From assembly GCA_021401465.1 (NCBI GenBank), contig JADDMT010000079.1, positions 62,001 to 126,000 of the forward strand: a stretch of DNA of 64,000 bases, in the 5' to 3' direction. The position numbers were made by a program, and so were the translations under genes. Under the pieces are notes generated by a model. That model had not been told where the DNA came from, made no database searches, and worked only from the letters and a program-made list of their open reading frames with translations. The stretch comes from Teratosphaeria epicoccoides. Taxonomy: Eukaryota; Ascomycota; Dothideomycetes; Mycosphaerellales; Teratosphaeriaceae. Shown piece after piece: positions 45,260-57,400 of the stretch; positions within the stretch are counted from its first letter, which is position 1; each line of letters opens with the position of its first letter.

Positions 45260-48200
45260 TTTTAAGTACTACTTCTAAGGAAGCATTAGGAGACTCGTTA
45301 AGTGCTTAACGTACGCCTATATTAAGTAGTTCTTTAGCTGTTAGTTCAACTTCTAGCGACAATTAACTAACACTACAAGGACAAGTTGCCGCTATACCTT
45401 AAATTACGTAGTAGCTCGAATCTATTCACCTTAGCAAGATGGCTCTAGAATCTGTCGCAGGTTTAACTACCGGGAATAGACATGGCAATAATGGCTTTAA
45501 GATAGGAAGCCCTACAGAGTTCATAGGACAACGATCTTAGGTCGAGATGTTTATCCTATAATGCTAGTTAGCATTTAACATGGATACAGAATAGTTTATA
45601 ACACATTATAAGCGAATGATGTACATTATCTCTTACCTAAAGGGACTAGCGTTCGAGTTTATCTAGCCTCATCTAACAGATTATCTAGATCATGTTAGTA
45701 ATGTCGAAGCTAGGAAGACGACAACTAGGGAGATTCTTAACTTAGACAAGTCTTTGTTTAAGGCATTACGCGAAGCTTTTAGGCTTAGTAATAAGCAACA
45801 AGAGGCTAAGAGAGCTCTCCTAGGAATCTAGCAGAAGGGTTCCGCCATTAAGTACTACGCGGACTTTTAGACCCTCTCTGCTCGAGTCGACTAGAATGAT
45901 AATGCTTTAGCCGCTTAGTTCTACTAGGGACTAAAGGAGACGGTTAAAGACGAAATTGCCTGAGGAGATTAGCTAACGACATTCAAGGAAATAAGCAATC
46001 TCGCGATTAGAATCGATAATCGCATCTAGGAACGACAGCAAGAACGACAACATAGAAATCGCAAGCTAGCACAGGCTAACCATAAGGTCTAACGATTAGC
46101 ACTAAAATGGCGAAGCGATTACTATAGTCTCTAACCTATGGAGTTAGATGCGACTAAGGGGCGTCTAAGGAATAGACCCTAAGGAAAGCCGCGGAAGGGC
46201 TCTCCTCCCTAGAATAGTCTGAAGAAGCCATTTGACAAGAGTAATCTCAAGTGCCATAACTGTAGAAAGAAAGGACACTTTGCCCGCGAGTGTTTTGCTA
46301 AGAAGTAACGACAGGAACTGCCTAGGATAGAGCAGGCTCGCGCGACAACAACGGCGCCTTAGCAAAAGGCCGCTACTACTCGAGAACTAGACTATGCTGT
46401 ACTTACTTAGACTGCGTGCTACAACGACGATTGTCGAATTCACATGAGTAATAAAGATGGTTCTAGATAGTACCCTAGCCAAAACAAGGTATAGTCGATC
46501 TATGCGCTAAGGGGTATACCTTCTAGTATGACAGTCCTAAGGCAACAGGAACTAGAAGAAGAAGAAGAAGGTTCGGACGACAACTACGAGCTTGTCGAAG
46601 CCGTCATTCCTGATTCTAAGGAAGACGAGAGCATAGAGCGATAGGCTATGCCGCCGCATGACATTAGACTCGACATTATCCGAATCATACAGAACTAGTA
46701 GGCTTAGGCTTGCCTATGGATTAATAGAGTACAACACGTCGACTAGCTTTAGTATGACGAACTAGCCGACTGTATGCGACGACACCTAAGGAGACTACCG
46801 GTCGTAGCTTAACCTCACGCGCATTAGAAAGTTGTCCAAGAAATTGTACTGTTTAGGGTAGAGTTTACGCCCTAGGGAGGCTACCTAACCTACGAAGGTA
46901 TTCAGATTCCACGAGCGCTACGACTCTAAGTCTACTACTTAAAGATAGAGTACGCAAGAAACGCGTAGGAACAGCGAGGCTAAGAGCGAGAACGACCTCT
47001 TAGGCCAGAAAACGGTAACGCTCTAAGAAGAAGCTAAGACTGTATGATCCCTAAACTAGTCCGTGAAGACAGTTATTCGGGAAACGACGAGGTCCGCTAG
47101 AATTAGACCTACGGACAGACTAGACAGGGCTACAACGATGTGCCGCGATCGGCGCCAGATATGCGGACAACCTTAGAGTATAGGTGCACATCGACGAGAC
47201 GCTAGCTAGGGCCTTAATAGATTCAGGATGTACTGGAATCTTCATGACGCCTAAGTTCGCTAGGACAGCTAGGATAAAGCTACAGGCGAAGACGAATGCT
47301 TTCTCGCTACAAGCGATTAATAGAAAGCCGGTTACGTACAACTAAGGAGTAGTTGACGAAGAGACTAAGATGATGCCTCTACAGATAGGACGCTACTAAG
47401 AGATGCTCTAGTTCGACATCACGGAGTTACTAGGCTTAGATGTAGTACTAGGGTTACTATAGCTAAGAAACGCTAACCCCTATATCAACTAGAAGAATGA
47501 AAGGATCTAGTTCCTAGAACTCTTAAGATCGATACCTCTACCTATAGTACACGACGTACTAGGCAAGATCGAAATATGTGCTATGACTTCAAGCGAGATA
47601 GTAGCCGCTATTAAGGATCTAGAACAGGAAGTATACGTCCTATAGGTTAAAGCAACGCAATCAGAAGTCAAGGTCGAATTCATAGTTCCTAATAAGTATA
47701 AAGAGTTCGCTACTCTTTTTAAGGAAGAACCCGACTAAGAAGCTCTGCTAGAACACTAGGAGTAGGACTATAGGATACCCTTACTCCCTAGCAAGACACT
47801 AACGAAGCAATTAGTTCGCCTATTGTTAGTAGCGAAACTAGAGATTCTCCGGAAATACCTAGAAGACAACCTCTAGAAAGGCTTCATCTGTAAGTCGTAG
47901 TCCCTAGCCAGATATCTAATCCTGTTTGTGCCTAAGGGGGAAGATAACTAGCGACTCTACGTAGATTATCGTAGATTAAACGACATCACAATAAAGAATA
48001 GTTATCTACTTCCTTTGCTCTCGGAATTATAGGACTGCCTATAAGGAGCAATGTAGTTCTCGAAGTTCGACATACCTAGAGTGTATAACTAAATTCGAAT
48101 TAAGGAAGGCGAAGAATAGAAGACTACGTTCTAAACTAGGTTTAGACACTACGAGTATATAGTCATGCCATTTAGGTTAACAAATGCCCTAGCTACATAG

Positions 48201-50594
48201 CAGGCATTTATTAATAACATGCTACGAGAGTACCTTAACGTCTTTGTAGTTATATACCTAGACAACATCCTCGTCTACTTACGGACGATCGAAGAACATA
48301 GGACTTACGTGCGCAAGGTACTTTAGAAACTCCAGGATTACCGGTTAAAGGTTAAGCCTTAGAAGAGCGAGTTTCACAAGCAGGAAGTATAATTCCTTGG
48401 CTACGTAGTAGCATAGAATAGAATCAAGATAGACACTAAGAAAGTCTAAGTTGTAAAAGAGTAGCCTACGCTAACTAATCTTAAGGAAGTATAGTCCTTC
48501 CTTAGGTTCGCTAACTTCTACTAAAGATTTGTGGCAAACTATTCGAGGATTACGGCACTACTTACGACTCTTACTACGAAGGATACACTATTCGTGTAGG
48601 ACGACGCCTAACGGAATGCCTTCAAGGAACTTAAGCGACAATTTACAGATTAGCTGATCTTACTTGTATTCGACCTAGATAAGCCTATCACGGTCGAAAC
48701 AGATGCCTCTGACGTAGCACTCGGGGCATGCTTAAGTCAACCAGGACCGAGTAGATGACTACAGCTAGTCGCCTACTACTCGAGGAAATTGTCTAGACCT
48801 AAACTCTAATACGACGTCTACGACAAAGAACTTCTAGCCATAGTAGACGCCTACAAGGCCTAGCGAGTCTACTTAGAAGGTTCTAAGCACTAGGTTACGG
48901 TCTACACAGACCATAAGAACTTGCGATACTTCACAACGACGAAAGAGTTAAACTGACGACAGGTTTAGTAGAGTAAGGAGCTCTCAAGTTTTAACTACAA
49001 GATCGTCTATCGCAAGGGGACTAATAACGCACGCGCCGATGCACTTAGCCGCCAGACTGACTACATGAAGGGCGTAAAACAGGAGAAACACGCTGTTCTC
49101 TAGGAAAACAGTAATGGCACGCTAAGAGTCAACTGACTCGCGGCCATGACTGTCACATAGACTAGTGAATTTCAGGACAACCTGAAGAACGCGCTAGTCT
49201 ACGACCTAACTGTACTCGCTGTCCGTGACGACATTAATAGACAGGAGGATTAGGAAGACAAAGACGGAATCCTTCTGTTTCAAGGATTAGTATACATGCT
49301 AACGTCCTTACGATTAGAACTACTACGCCTCTAACATGACGTACCTTAGGCAGGACACCCGGGAGTGTCTAAAATGAAGCAAATTCTCTGACAAGAGTAT
49401 TACTTCCCTAGGATGAGCAAGGCAATCGAGGACTACGTCTGTTAATGTGTAACTTACTAACGAAGTAAGCATGACTGTTACAAACCGTATAGGCTACTAC
49501 GACTACTTAAGGTACCTTAACGGCCATAGGAATCGCTCGCCATGGATTTCATCGTTAAACTACCTTAGTCGAGAGAACCCGCTACGAATAAGTTCTTTAA
49601 TGGGATCATAGTAGTAGTCGACTAATTCACTAAGTTTAGGAAGTTTATCCCTTACCGCGAAGACTTCAAGACTAAAGATATCGCGCATGTCTTCATTAAA
49701 TAGGTAGTAGCACTACATGGCATGCTACAGGACCTAGTAACAGATCGAGGATCCGTGTTTACCTCTAACTTCTACAGAGCCCTAATGAGGTAATTCTAGG
49801 TCAAACATCGACTAAGTACTTCCTTCTTCCCTTAGACAGATAGACAGACAGAACGTCTAAATCAGACGTTAGAACAGTACCTTCGATCCTATGTGAATAG
49901 GGACTAGAACAACTAGGTAGAGTTGTTGCTAATAGCATAGCTCGTGTATAATAGTATGCTAGTAGAGTCGACAGGACTCTCGCCTTTTCAGATGGCATAT
50001 AGATTAGCTATAGAAGACATCCCGGACGTCTTAGCTAGTAATCCGGACCTAGTAGCACTCAGACGAGTAGAACATCTACGCTAGCTGCAAACAGAAGCAC
50101 GACTCGACCTGCAGTTCTATTAGCAGAACATAGCACGGTACGCGAATCGTAAGAGAATTAAGGGACTAATTCTAAAGGAGGGGGACAAGGTATACCTCCT
50201 CCGCTGTCACATCAAATCAGACAAGCCGAGTAAAAAACTAGACGCTATAAAACTAGGACTATTTAGGATCAAGGCTAAGAAGGGACTAGTTAATTTTAAG
50301 TTACAGCTACCTAAGCAGGTGAGAATACACCCTGTGTTCTATGTCTCTCTGCTAGAACAAGTAGCGCTAGACACTATACTATAAACGGAACCCTTACTAC
50401 TCGACCCTAAAGTAGAAGAACTAGAGTATACTGTCGAAAAGATTGTCGACACTCGCTAGCAGGACAGACAGCAAGAGTACTTAGTAAAATAGGAAGGATA
50501 TAGGAGTACCGAGAACACCTAGGAACCCCTAGAACATCTGCGAAACTATTAGCAAAAGATACGAAGTTTCGAGAAAGGAACGAACCTAGGAAGA

Positions 50595-51010
50595 AGATCA
50601 TAAGCCACGACTAGACTCCTGCGGGACGCTGTCGATTAGCTCGGCTGCTACGCCATCTAGGAAACCCTAATACGAGGCGTTAGCGAAACCCTCTATTACG
50701 CTCCATGTCGTAGGACTAAGAGCGAGACCCGCTAAAGGATCTAGGTCAAGAAGGAACCTAGCCTGCGAGAGAGCCTGTTCTTTAGCCTCATCCTCCCTAA
50801 TCTCCTGCTCCTCAAGAGCGCGACTATCCTCGACCTCCTAGTCGACCGCGTCTAGCTGTTTTCGAAGACGCATCTCCTTTGCATGCGCCTCTATTATCTT
50901 CTGCAAAGCCTCGGCTAGGACTACCTTCGCACGATTAAGATTAGCAATTAGTCTTTTCCGCTAATTACCTAACTTCTTCTATTCGACCTCTGTTACCTTC
51001 GCGTCGTAAC
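50595..51010 (-). pseudogene. Antisense coiled-coil ORF relic in element A2
   Basis: Same position, strand and composition as the frame at 37990-38400 in A1, for example the KEMRLRKQLDAVD-like and VEDSRALEE-like segments. Interrupted by TAG/TAA. Confidence 0.58.
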
Positions 51011-51298
51011 TTCGACAGTTACTAAAGTGATATTACGAACATTTCCCTAAGGAAATGTGTACCTGACAAACGAGCTTTAACTCTTAATACTAAGTATAGG
51101 ACTTCATGCTGTCCTAGCCCTAATGATAGATTTGATTCGCGCGGCATTTACGTTTCTACGTTAAAGGGGCGTTAGTGTCTAGGATGACATAAGGTAGTAA
51201 TGTAGAAAGAGAAGACATTACGGCATAAAAGGAAATGATAAGAGAAACCCCGCACTAATAAGGTAGCTTAGGGACGAGCTAGGCTAAGAGGGGGATAG

Positions 51299-51739
51299 TG
51301 TTATAAGTGTTAGGAGTACTGTAGGTTACAGGATCATGAGGGTCCTAAGTGCTATAAGTCATAGGCATAGTCATAGGAGAAAGGATCTGTCACGTAAGGA
51401 CAGATCCCCGGATCTATAGGGTTAGTCTACAGATCTACAGGCCTGTAGGGGAGAAGGGATCTGTTACAGGATAACAGACCCTTAGATCTATAGGGTTAGT
51501 CTACAGATCTACAGACATAGATCTGTCAGGTCTGTAGACAGATCTAATAGAGCTACTCTGTCTCTCTAGTATATAGGGATAGCTTCAGGACAGGCAGTTA
51601 GGAGCTTTGTGCTTAATTTAATTCCCTTTCCCTAGGGGATAGTTAGTTACAAGGACAATTGCCATTGTCGATATTCTTTATAGCTCTACGAGTCTAATAC
51701 CTAGTCACCTTCCTGCTATTAGCACCTACCCTTATAACA
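51299..51739 (+). repeat. A2 3' LTR (441 bp)
   Basis: Preceded by the purine tract ctaagagggggatag. Its last bases read CTTATAACA, a mutated form of CTTATGACA, and the target duplication CTTAG follows. Confidence 0.92.
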
Positions 51740-53682
51740 CTTAGGATAGACATGTACTTCAAGTTTAACGACATAGGAGAAGCATAGAAACCTCTCTTTG
51801 TAACAACCTTTATACAAGGAAGAGCTTAGCACTAGATCAAACCTTTTCTTAGGAACTACTTAGATAACAGGGAAGATTTAAGTAGAATCTTTCGATCCTA
51901 GAACTATTTAAAGAATGCTATGAAGACAGTCTATAGAGTCTCGAACGAAATGTTAACAGTAGTTCGAGTTATTTAGCATATTACTTAGAAGACGTTAGCA
52001 GCCAAGTATGCGGCTAAATTCTAGGAGCACGCGCAGGTTACTACTAAATAGGACGAACAAGCCCTTCAAGTTATGTTCTGACGAGGCCTTAAGGACAATG
52101 TTAAAGACAAACTTATGCGCTATAGAGGACGTATCGACAACCTTAGAGAACTAGTTAAAGTAGCGATTAAGCTAGACAACTAACTTTACGAAAGATTAAT
52201 AGAGCGCTACTACGACTCTAAGATCTCTAGAAAAGCAGGATATATGCTAGATAAACTACGCGGAGGTAGTCTTAACTAACCTATTAGAAACAACAGCGTA
52301 ATCCTAATGTAATAGACTAGCAGTTTAAAGCTATCTAGAAGGGTCAGTCTAAAGGAAAAGGGAAACAGGGGAAGAGTTTACCCTAAGGAGTAGGAAAACT
52401 AACTTGCTATGCCTGTGGCAGAGAAGGCTACATAGCAAGGGACTATCGCGACAAGAATAAGGTACGACGCAGATAGTTTAATATGATGTAACAGAAGGAC
52501 CTAGGCAGAGAAGGCACAAAAGGATTAGTAAGCCAAGCTCTATTAAGAAAGCGCTAAGGACCTACATAGGGGTAGTTACTAGAAGGACTCCCTGCACGAA
52601 TAATAGATCATAGTATAGAACCCTTAATTAGGAACTCTGCAAGGATCTATAGTATAATATCTATAAAGAAGACAAGGAACTCCGTAACTACGAGATTAAC
52701 GTTAAATTAGAATTTGCCGAGTTAGGGATATTACCTAAGGAACGCTTGCTAATTCTACTAGAACTACACGGCACATGCAGAGCTCCGATAAAACGCGAGT
52801 TTTGTAAAATAGCAAGAAGGACTAGGCACGCATAACTAAGCCTTACACAAGAAGACGCAAGCCTTAAAGAAATTGACGAGTCTTGCTTTAACGACGACGA
52901 CAAAGAGAACCGAGATCTGAGAACTTCATTCCCTTAAGAAGAGGCGCTCGGAGTAATTCGAGAAGTTCTAGAGTCCCCTTAGCAAGAGGAGGATTAGCAA
53001 GATAAGTCTAAGGAAGAAAGTCCTAATGAATTAGACGAATCTGATGAAGAAATTAAGGAGGGAAGTAATGACAAAATCCTTACGTTTACGGTAGATACGC
53101 TAGCACGAATACGCGCATTATTACTACATATTATAAGACAACATAAAGAAATATTCCTAAGGATAAACAATAAGCAACGAAGAATAAACCCGGTATAGCT
53201 CGACTACGCATAGATGATGCTACGAGCTAAATTCTAGAATTACCTACAACTAAAGATAGATTACGCCTGTCATAACTTTGTCATAGAACGAATACCTATA
53301 GGAAGCATAGTTACCCTACATAGATACCTTTTACTAGACAACTAAAGTGTAGTAACTAGGGAAATGCAGGATGTAGTCAGAAGATTAAACTAACGATACT
53401 AGAAGGTAATTGCCACACAAGGATAATACGCATGTAACAAAACTCTTGAAGAAGAACTATATGCGCAAGAAGCGCTAAGGACAAAACAACAGATCCTAGG
53501 ATAGTTAGAGTAACGTCAGGCTAGGAACTAGTCAGGAAACAGATCTACTCTCTAGATTAGAGCGTTCTAAGAGAGTTCCTTAACATTAAAAGCGCTTAAG
53601 TATTAACAGTAGTCTTCTACACTAAAGTTATCGTTAACAGGCATAGGATAACTACCCTTATAGATTCCGGAGCGGTGTTACC
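51740..53682 (+). pseudogene. Gag-protease relic of a different LTR retrotransposon
   Basis: The plus strand from about 51745 reads as a gag protein unlike that of the A family (MYFKFNDIGEA, LFVTTFIQGRA, then KAMKTVYRVSNEM-like text). A decayed zinc knuckle is at about 52405-52446: CYACGREGYIARDYRD, where the expected His and last Cys are now Tyr, both explained by C-to-T or G-to-A changes. An acidic stretch (52850-53080) follows. A protease-like TLIDSGAVLP lies at about 53655-53682. The sequence is then cut by the LTR of element A3. Whether the stretch left of A2 is its 5' part is not certain. No LTR for this element is seen in the window. Confidence 0.65.
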
Positions 53683-54097
53683 TGTCATAAGGGTAGATGC
53701 TAATAGCAGGAAGGGGATCAGGTATTAGACTTGAAGAGTAGTAAAGAATATCGACTATAGCAATTAACCTTGTAACTAACTATACTTAATAAGTAGCTAG
53801 AATTAAGCACGAAGCTCCTAACTGCCTAGACTAAAGCTATTCCTATATACTAGAGAGGTATAGCAGCTCTGTTAGATCTGTCGCTAGGCCTGTTAGACCC
53901 GGGTCTGTAGATCTGTAGACTAACCCTACAGATCTAGGTGTCTGTCCTTACGTGACAGATCCTTTCTCTTATGTAGGTCTATAGATCTGTAGACTAACCC
54001 TACAGATCTAGGTGTCTGTCCTTACGTAACAGATCCTCTCTCCGTGCATGTGTTATAACTTAGGCTATAATGCCCTAATTCTATGACACTTATGACA
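53683..54097 (-). repeat. Inverted A-family LTR of element A3 (415 bp)
   Basis: Begins TGTCATAAGGG and ends CTTATGACA. It is 26 bp shorter than the other copies. Two similar blocks of about 50 bp (gatctgtagactaacccta... at 53920 and 53983) are more alike here than the matching parts of the other LTRs. Confidence 0.87.
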
Positions 54098-54392
54098 CTA
54101 TCCCCCCCTTAGCCTAGCTCGTCCCTAAGCTACCTTATTAGGGCGGGGTTTCTCTTGCTATTCCTTTTACGTAGTAATGTCTTTCCTTTCTACGTTACTG
54201 CCTTATGTCATTCTTGACACTAACGCCCCTTTAACGTAGGAACGTAAACGCCACGCAGATCGAATCTATCGCTAGGGCAAGGAAAGCATAAAGTCTTGTA
54301 CTTAGTGTTAAGAGCTAAAGCTTGTTTGTTAAGTACACATTTCCTTAGGAAAATGTTTATACTGTTACTTTAGTAACTATCGAAGTTACGAC

Positions 54393-54820
54393 ATGAAGGT
54401 AATAGAAGTTAAATGGAAAAGGTTAGGTAATTAGCAGAAAAGACTAATTACTAATCTCGATTATGTAAAGGCTGCCCTTACGGAGGCTTCGCAGAAGATA
54501 ATAGAGGCGCATGTAAAAGAGATACGTCTTCAGAAACAGTTAGATGTAGTTAACTATAAGGTCGAGGATAGTCGTGCTCTTAAGGACCGTGAGATTAGGG
54601 AGGACGAGGCTAAAGAGCAGGTTCTTTAGCAGACTAGACTCCTCCTTGACCTAGATCCTTTAGCAGGTCTTGCGCTTAGTCCTACGACATAGAGTGTAAT
54701 AGACGGTTTTGCCGACGCATCGTATTAGGGTTTCCTGGATAGTGTAGTAGCTAAGCCTGTTGATAGCATCCCGCAGGGGCCTAGCTGTAGTTTCTAAGGT
54801 TCTTCTTAGGTTTGTTTTCC
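54393..54820 (+). pseudogene. Antisense coiled-coil ORF relic in element A3 (best-preserved copy)
   Basis: From ATG 54393 the frame reads MKVIEVKWKRLGN, then, after a TAG, KRLITNLDYVKAALTEAS, HVKEIRLQKQLDVVN, VEDSRALKDREIREDE and LLLDLDPLAGLALSPTT. It is lysine/glutamate-rich and likely coiled coil. Stops are TAG or TAA only. It lies antisense to the 3' end of the element, as in A1 and A2. Confidence 0.6.
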
Positions 54821-54873
54821 GCTTAAAACTCCGTATCTTTTGCTAAAAGTTTCGTAGGTGTTCTAGGGGTTCC

Positions 54874-55314
54874 TGTCATAAGTGTTAGGAGTGCTACGAG
54901 TCACAGGATCGTGAGGGTCCTAAGGACTATGAGTTATAAGTATAGTCATAGGAGAAAGGATCTGTCACGTAAGAACAGATCCCTGGATCTGTAGGGTTAG
55001 TCTACAGATCTACAGGCCTGCAGGGGAGAAGGGATCTGTCATAGGATGACAGACTCTCGGGTCTATAGGGTTAGTATACAGATCTACAGACATAGGTCTG
55101 TTAGGTCTGTCGACAGATCTAACAGAACTACTCTGTCTCTCTAGTATATAGGGATAGCTTTAGGACAGGCAGTTAGGAGCTTCGTGCTTAATTTAATCCC
55201 CTTTCCCTAGGGGATAGTTAGTTACAAGGACAATTGCTATTGTCGATGTTCTTTATAGCTCTACGAGTCTAACACCTAGTTACCTTCCTGCTATCGGCAC
55301 CTACCCTTATGACA
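54874..55314 (+). repeat. Solo LTR of the A family inserted in element A3
   Basis: A lone 441-bp LTR is flanked by the target duplication GTTCC (54869-54873 and 55315-55319). Excising it with one GTTCC restores continuity with the reverse complement of A1 near 37905-37925 (...ttctagg-ggttcc-taggt...). It is thus a full insertion that later lost its interior by LTR-LTR recombination. Confidence 0.93.
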
Positions 55315-56400
55315 GTTCCTAGGTATTCTTAGTACTACCGTATCCTTCCTATTTCACTAAGTACTCTTGCTGTCTGCCTACCTAGCGAGTGCCGACAATC
55401 TTCTTGACAGTATACTCTAGTTCTTCGACCTTAGGGTTAAGTAGTAAAGGTTCTGTTTGTAGTGTAGCGTCTAGCGCGGCGGGTTCTAGCAGAGATATGT
55501 AGAATACAGGGTGTATTCTCATCTGTTTAGGTAGCTACAACTTAAAATTAACTAGTCCTTTCTTAGCCTTAATCTAGAAGGGTCCTAGTTTTATAGCGTC
55601 TAGTTTTTTACTTGGCTTGTCTAATTTGATGTTATGGCAGAGGAGATACACCTTGTCCCCCTCCTTGAGAATTAGTCCCTTAATTCTTTTACGATTTGCG
55701 TACTATGCTATGTTTTGTTAATAGAACTATAGGTTAAGTCATGCTTTAGTCTGTAGTTAGCAGAGGTGTTCTACCTGCCTAAGTGCTACTAGGTTTAGAT
55801 TACTAGCTAAGATGTCTAGAATGTCTTCTATAGCTAATCCATACGCTATCTGAAATAGCGAGAGTCCCGTTAACTCTACTAGCGTACTATTATATGCAAG
55901 TTATGCTATTAGTAATAACTCTACCTAGTTGTTCTAATCCCTATTAACATAGGATCGGAGGTACTATTCTAGTGTCTGATTTAGACGTTCCGTTTGTCTA
56001 TCTGTCTAAGGGTAGAAGGAAGTACTAAGTTAGTACTTAACCTAGAATTGTCTCATTAGGGCTTTTTAGAAGTTAGAGGTAAATATAGACCCTTAGTCCG
56101 TAACTAAGTCTCGTAGCATGCTATGTAATGCTACTACCTACTTAATGAAGACATGTGTAATATCTTTAGTCTTAAAGTCTTAGCAATATAGAATAAACTT
56201 TCTGAACTTAGTAAATTAGTCGACTACTACCATGATTCCATTAAAGAACTCATTAGTAGTAGGTTCTCTTGACTATAGTAGTTTGACAATAAAGTCTATA
56301 GTAAGCGATTCCTATAGCCGTTAGGGTACCTTTAGCGGTTGTAGTAGCCTATATAGTTTGTAACAGTCGTGCTTACTCTGTTAGCAAGTTACACATTAAT

Positions 56401-57400
56401 ATAGTATGCAACTAGTAATTAATACGTAGGTATGTAGTAGCGTATAGAGCCTCTATCCCTAATAATAGGGTAAGGTCTAAAAAACTAATTACTGCCCTTC
56501 TTTAATTCTCCTGCGAAGCGCATAAAATACGCCTACATATATCATGTGCGGCTTAGCTTGTTAGCACGACCGAATAAGCCTATAGCTTAGCTGTCAAGTA
56601 TCATTTGCCCCCTTCTCCTATAAGGGTCGTCTTAACACTTAGAGAGCTTCCTTCCTACGCTAAGCAAGATTAGGTCCCCTACAGTTTACTCTGTAAGTAG
56701 GTAGCCCCCTTCTAAACCCTATTCCTCGCGGAGGTAGGTTGTGAATTATGCTACGTCTTAAAAACCAAGGCCCTGAGTAGACCGAGTAACTTGTGTTACT
56801 TAGCTTACTTACCTACTCGTCTAACTTAGCCTACTCGTATGTACCCCCGAGAAACTCGGCCCCTCCTAAGCTACTCATGTTATAGACGCGAGTAGCTTAT
56901 AGTGCAAGAGTGCTACTAGTAAGTAACTTACTGCTAGTAGTATACTAGCGGCAAGTAGCTCGGGCATGCAAGCCGAGCTACTCGAATCAAAACAATTTGC
57001 ATGTAATAGATGTTAAAGTCATGATTTTAGTTAATACTATACATCTCGTTGTTGTCGCACCGTGCTCTTTTACTATTTACACTAGACCTAACGTATAACG
57101 CGAATTAAGCAGATTTGCTAACACTAAACACATATATAGCTTAAACGTAGCTCTTACGACGCCTCTTGAATTCAAGCAAGCTGCTATATCTGACTTGCGC
57201 CTCATGCCTGAAGACCTTAATCGGTATAGCTAGTAACAAATGCACAGCTACTACACACTATCCACACATCCTATATCGGCCCTTACATATGAATCTTCTA
57301 CTCGCCCTCATCCTCTATTCCGTTCTACTAGCTTACCTTCACTACTACTAACTTTCCTAAAGCGCTACTATTTTGCCCCTCCTGTAGCTTCTTGAAGGTC
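56401..57400. repeat. TpA-rich repeat DNA with palindromes, no gene
   Basis: About 1 kb beyond the truncation point of A3. It holds a perfect inverted repeat, agtagctcgg-(9 nt)-ccgagctact at about 56954-56982, and several gagtag/ctactc words at 56775-56900. The short frame at 57166-57351 is hydrophobic but not recognisable. Confidence 0.5.

Larger units (their letters stand above)
44819..51739 (+). mobile_element. Element A2: second chromodomain Ty3/gypsy copy of the A family
   Basis: LTRs of 441 bp lie at 44819..45259 and 51299..51739, with target duplication CTTAG at 44814-44818 and 51740-51744. The internal region is collinear with A1 with high identity, and differences are mainly C/T and G/A. 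The gag knuckle is at 46252-46293 (CHNCRKKGHFAREC). In the RT box the second aspartate is lost: YLDN (48256-48267), where A1 still has YLDD. Integrase, chromodomain (about 50405-50560) and the antisense frame (50595-51010) follow. Multiple TAG and TAA codons break every domain. It is non-autonomous. Confidence 0.93.
53683..56400 (-). mobile_element. Element A3: truncated minus-strand copy of the A family, split by a solo LTR
   Basis: An inverted A-family LTR (53683..54097, 415 bp) is followed by ctatccccccc-ttagcctagctc, the reverse complement of the A-family purine tract. Then come the 3' internal region, the chromodomain and the C-terminal half of integrase, all matching A1 in reverse. Similarity stops abruptly at about 56400 ('ttacacattaa'), near the integrase zinc-binding region. 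The rest of pol, gag and the 5' LTR are missing. A solo LTR at 54874-55314 interrupts it near the chromodomain. The outer LTR end abuts the gag-protease relic, but without the other end its target duplication cannot be checked. Confidence 0.85.
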
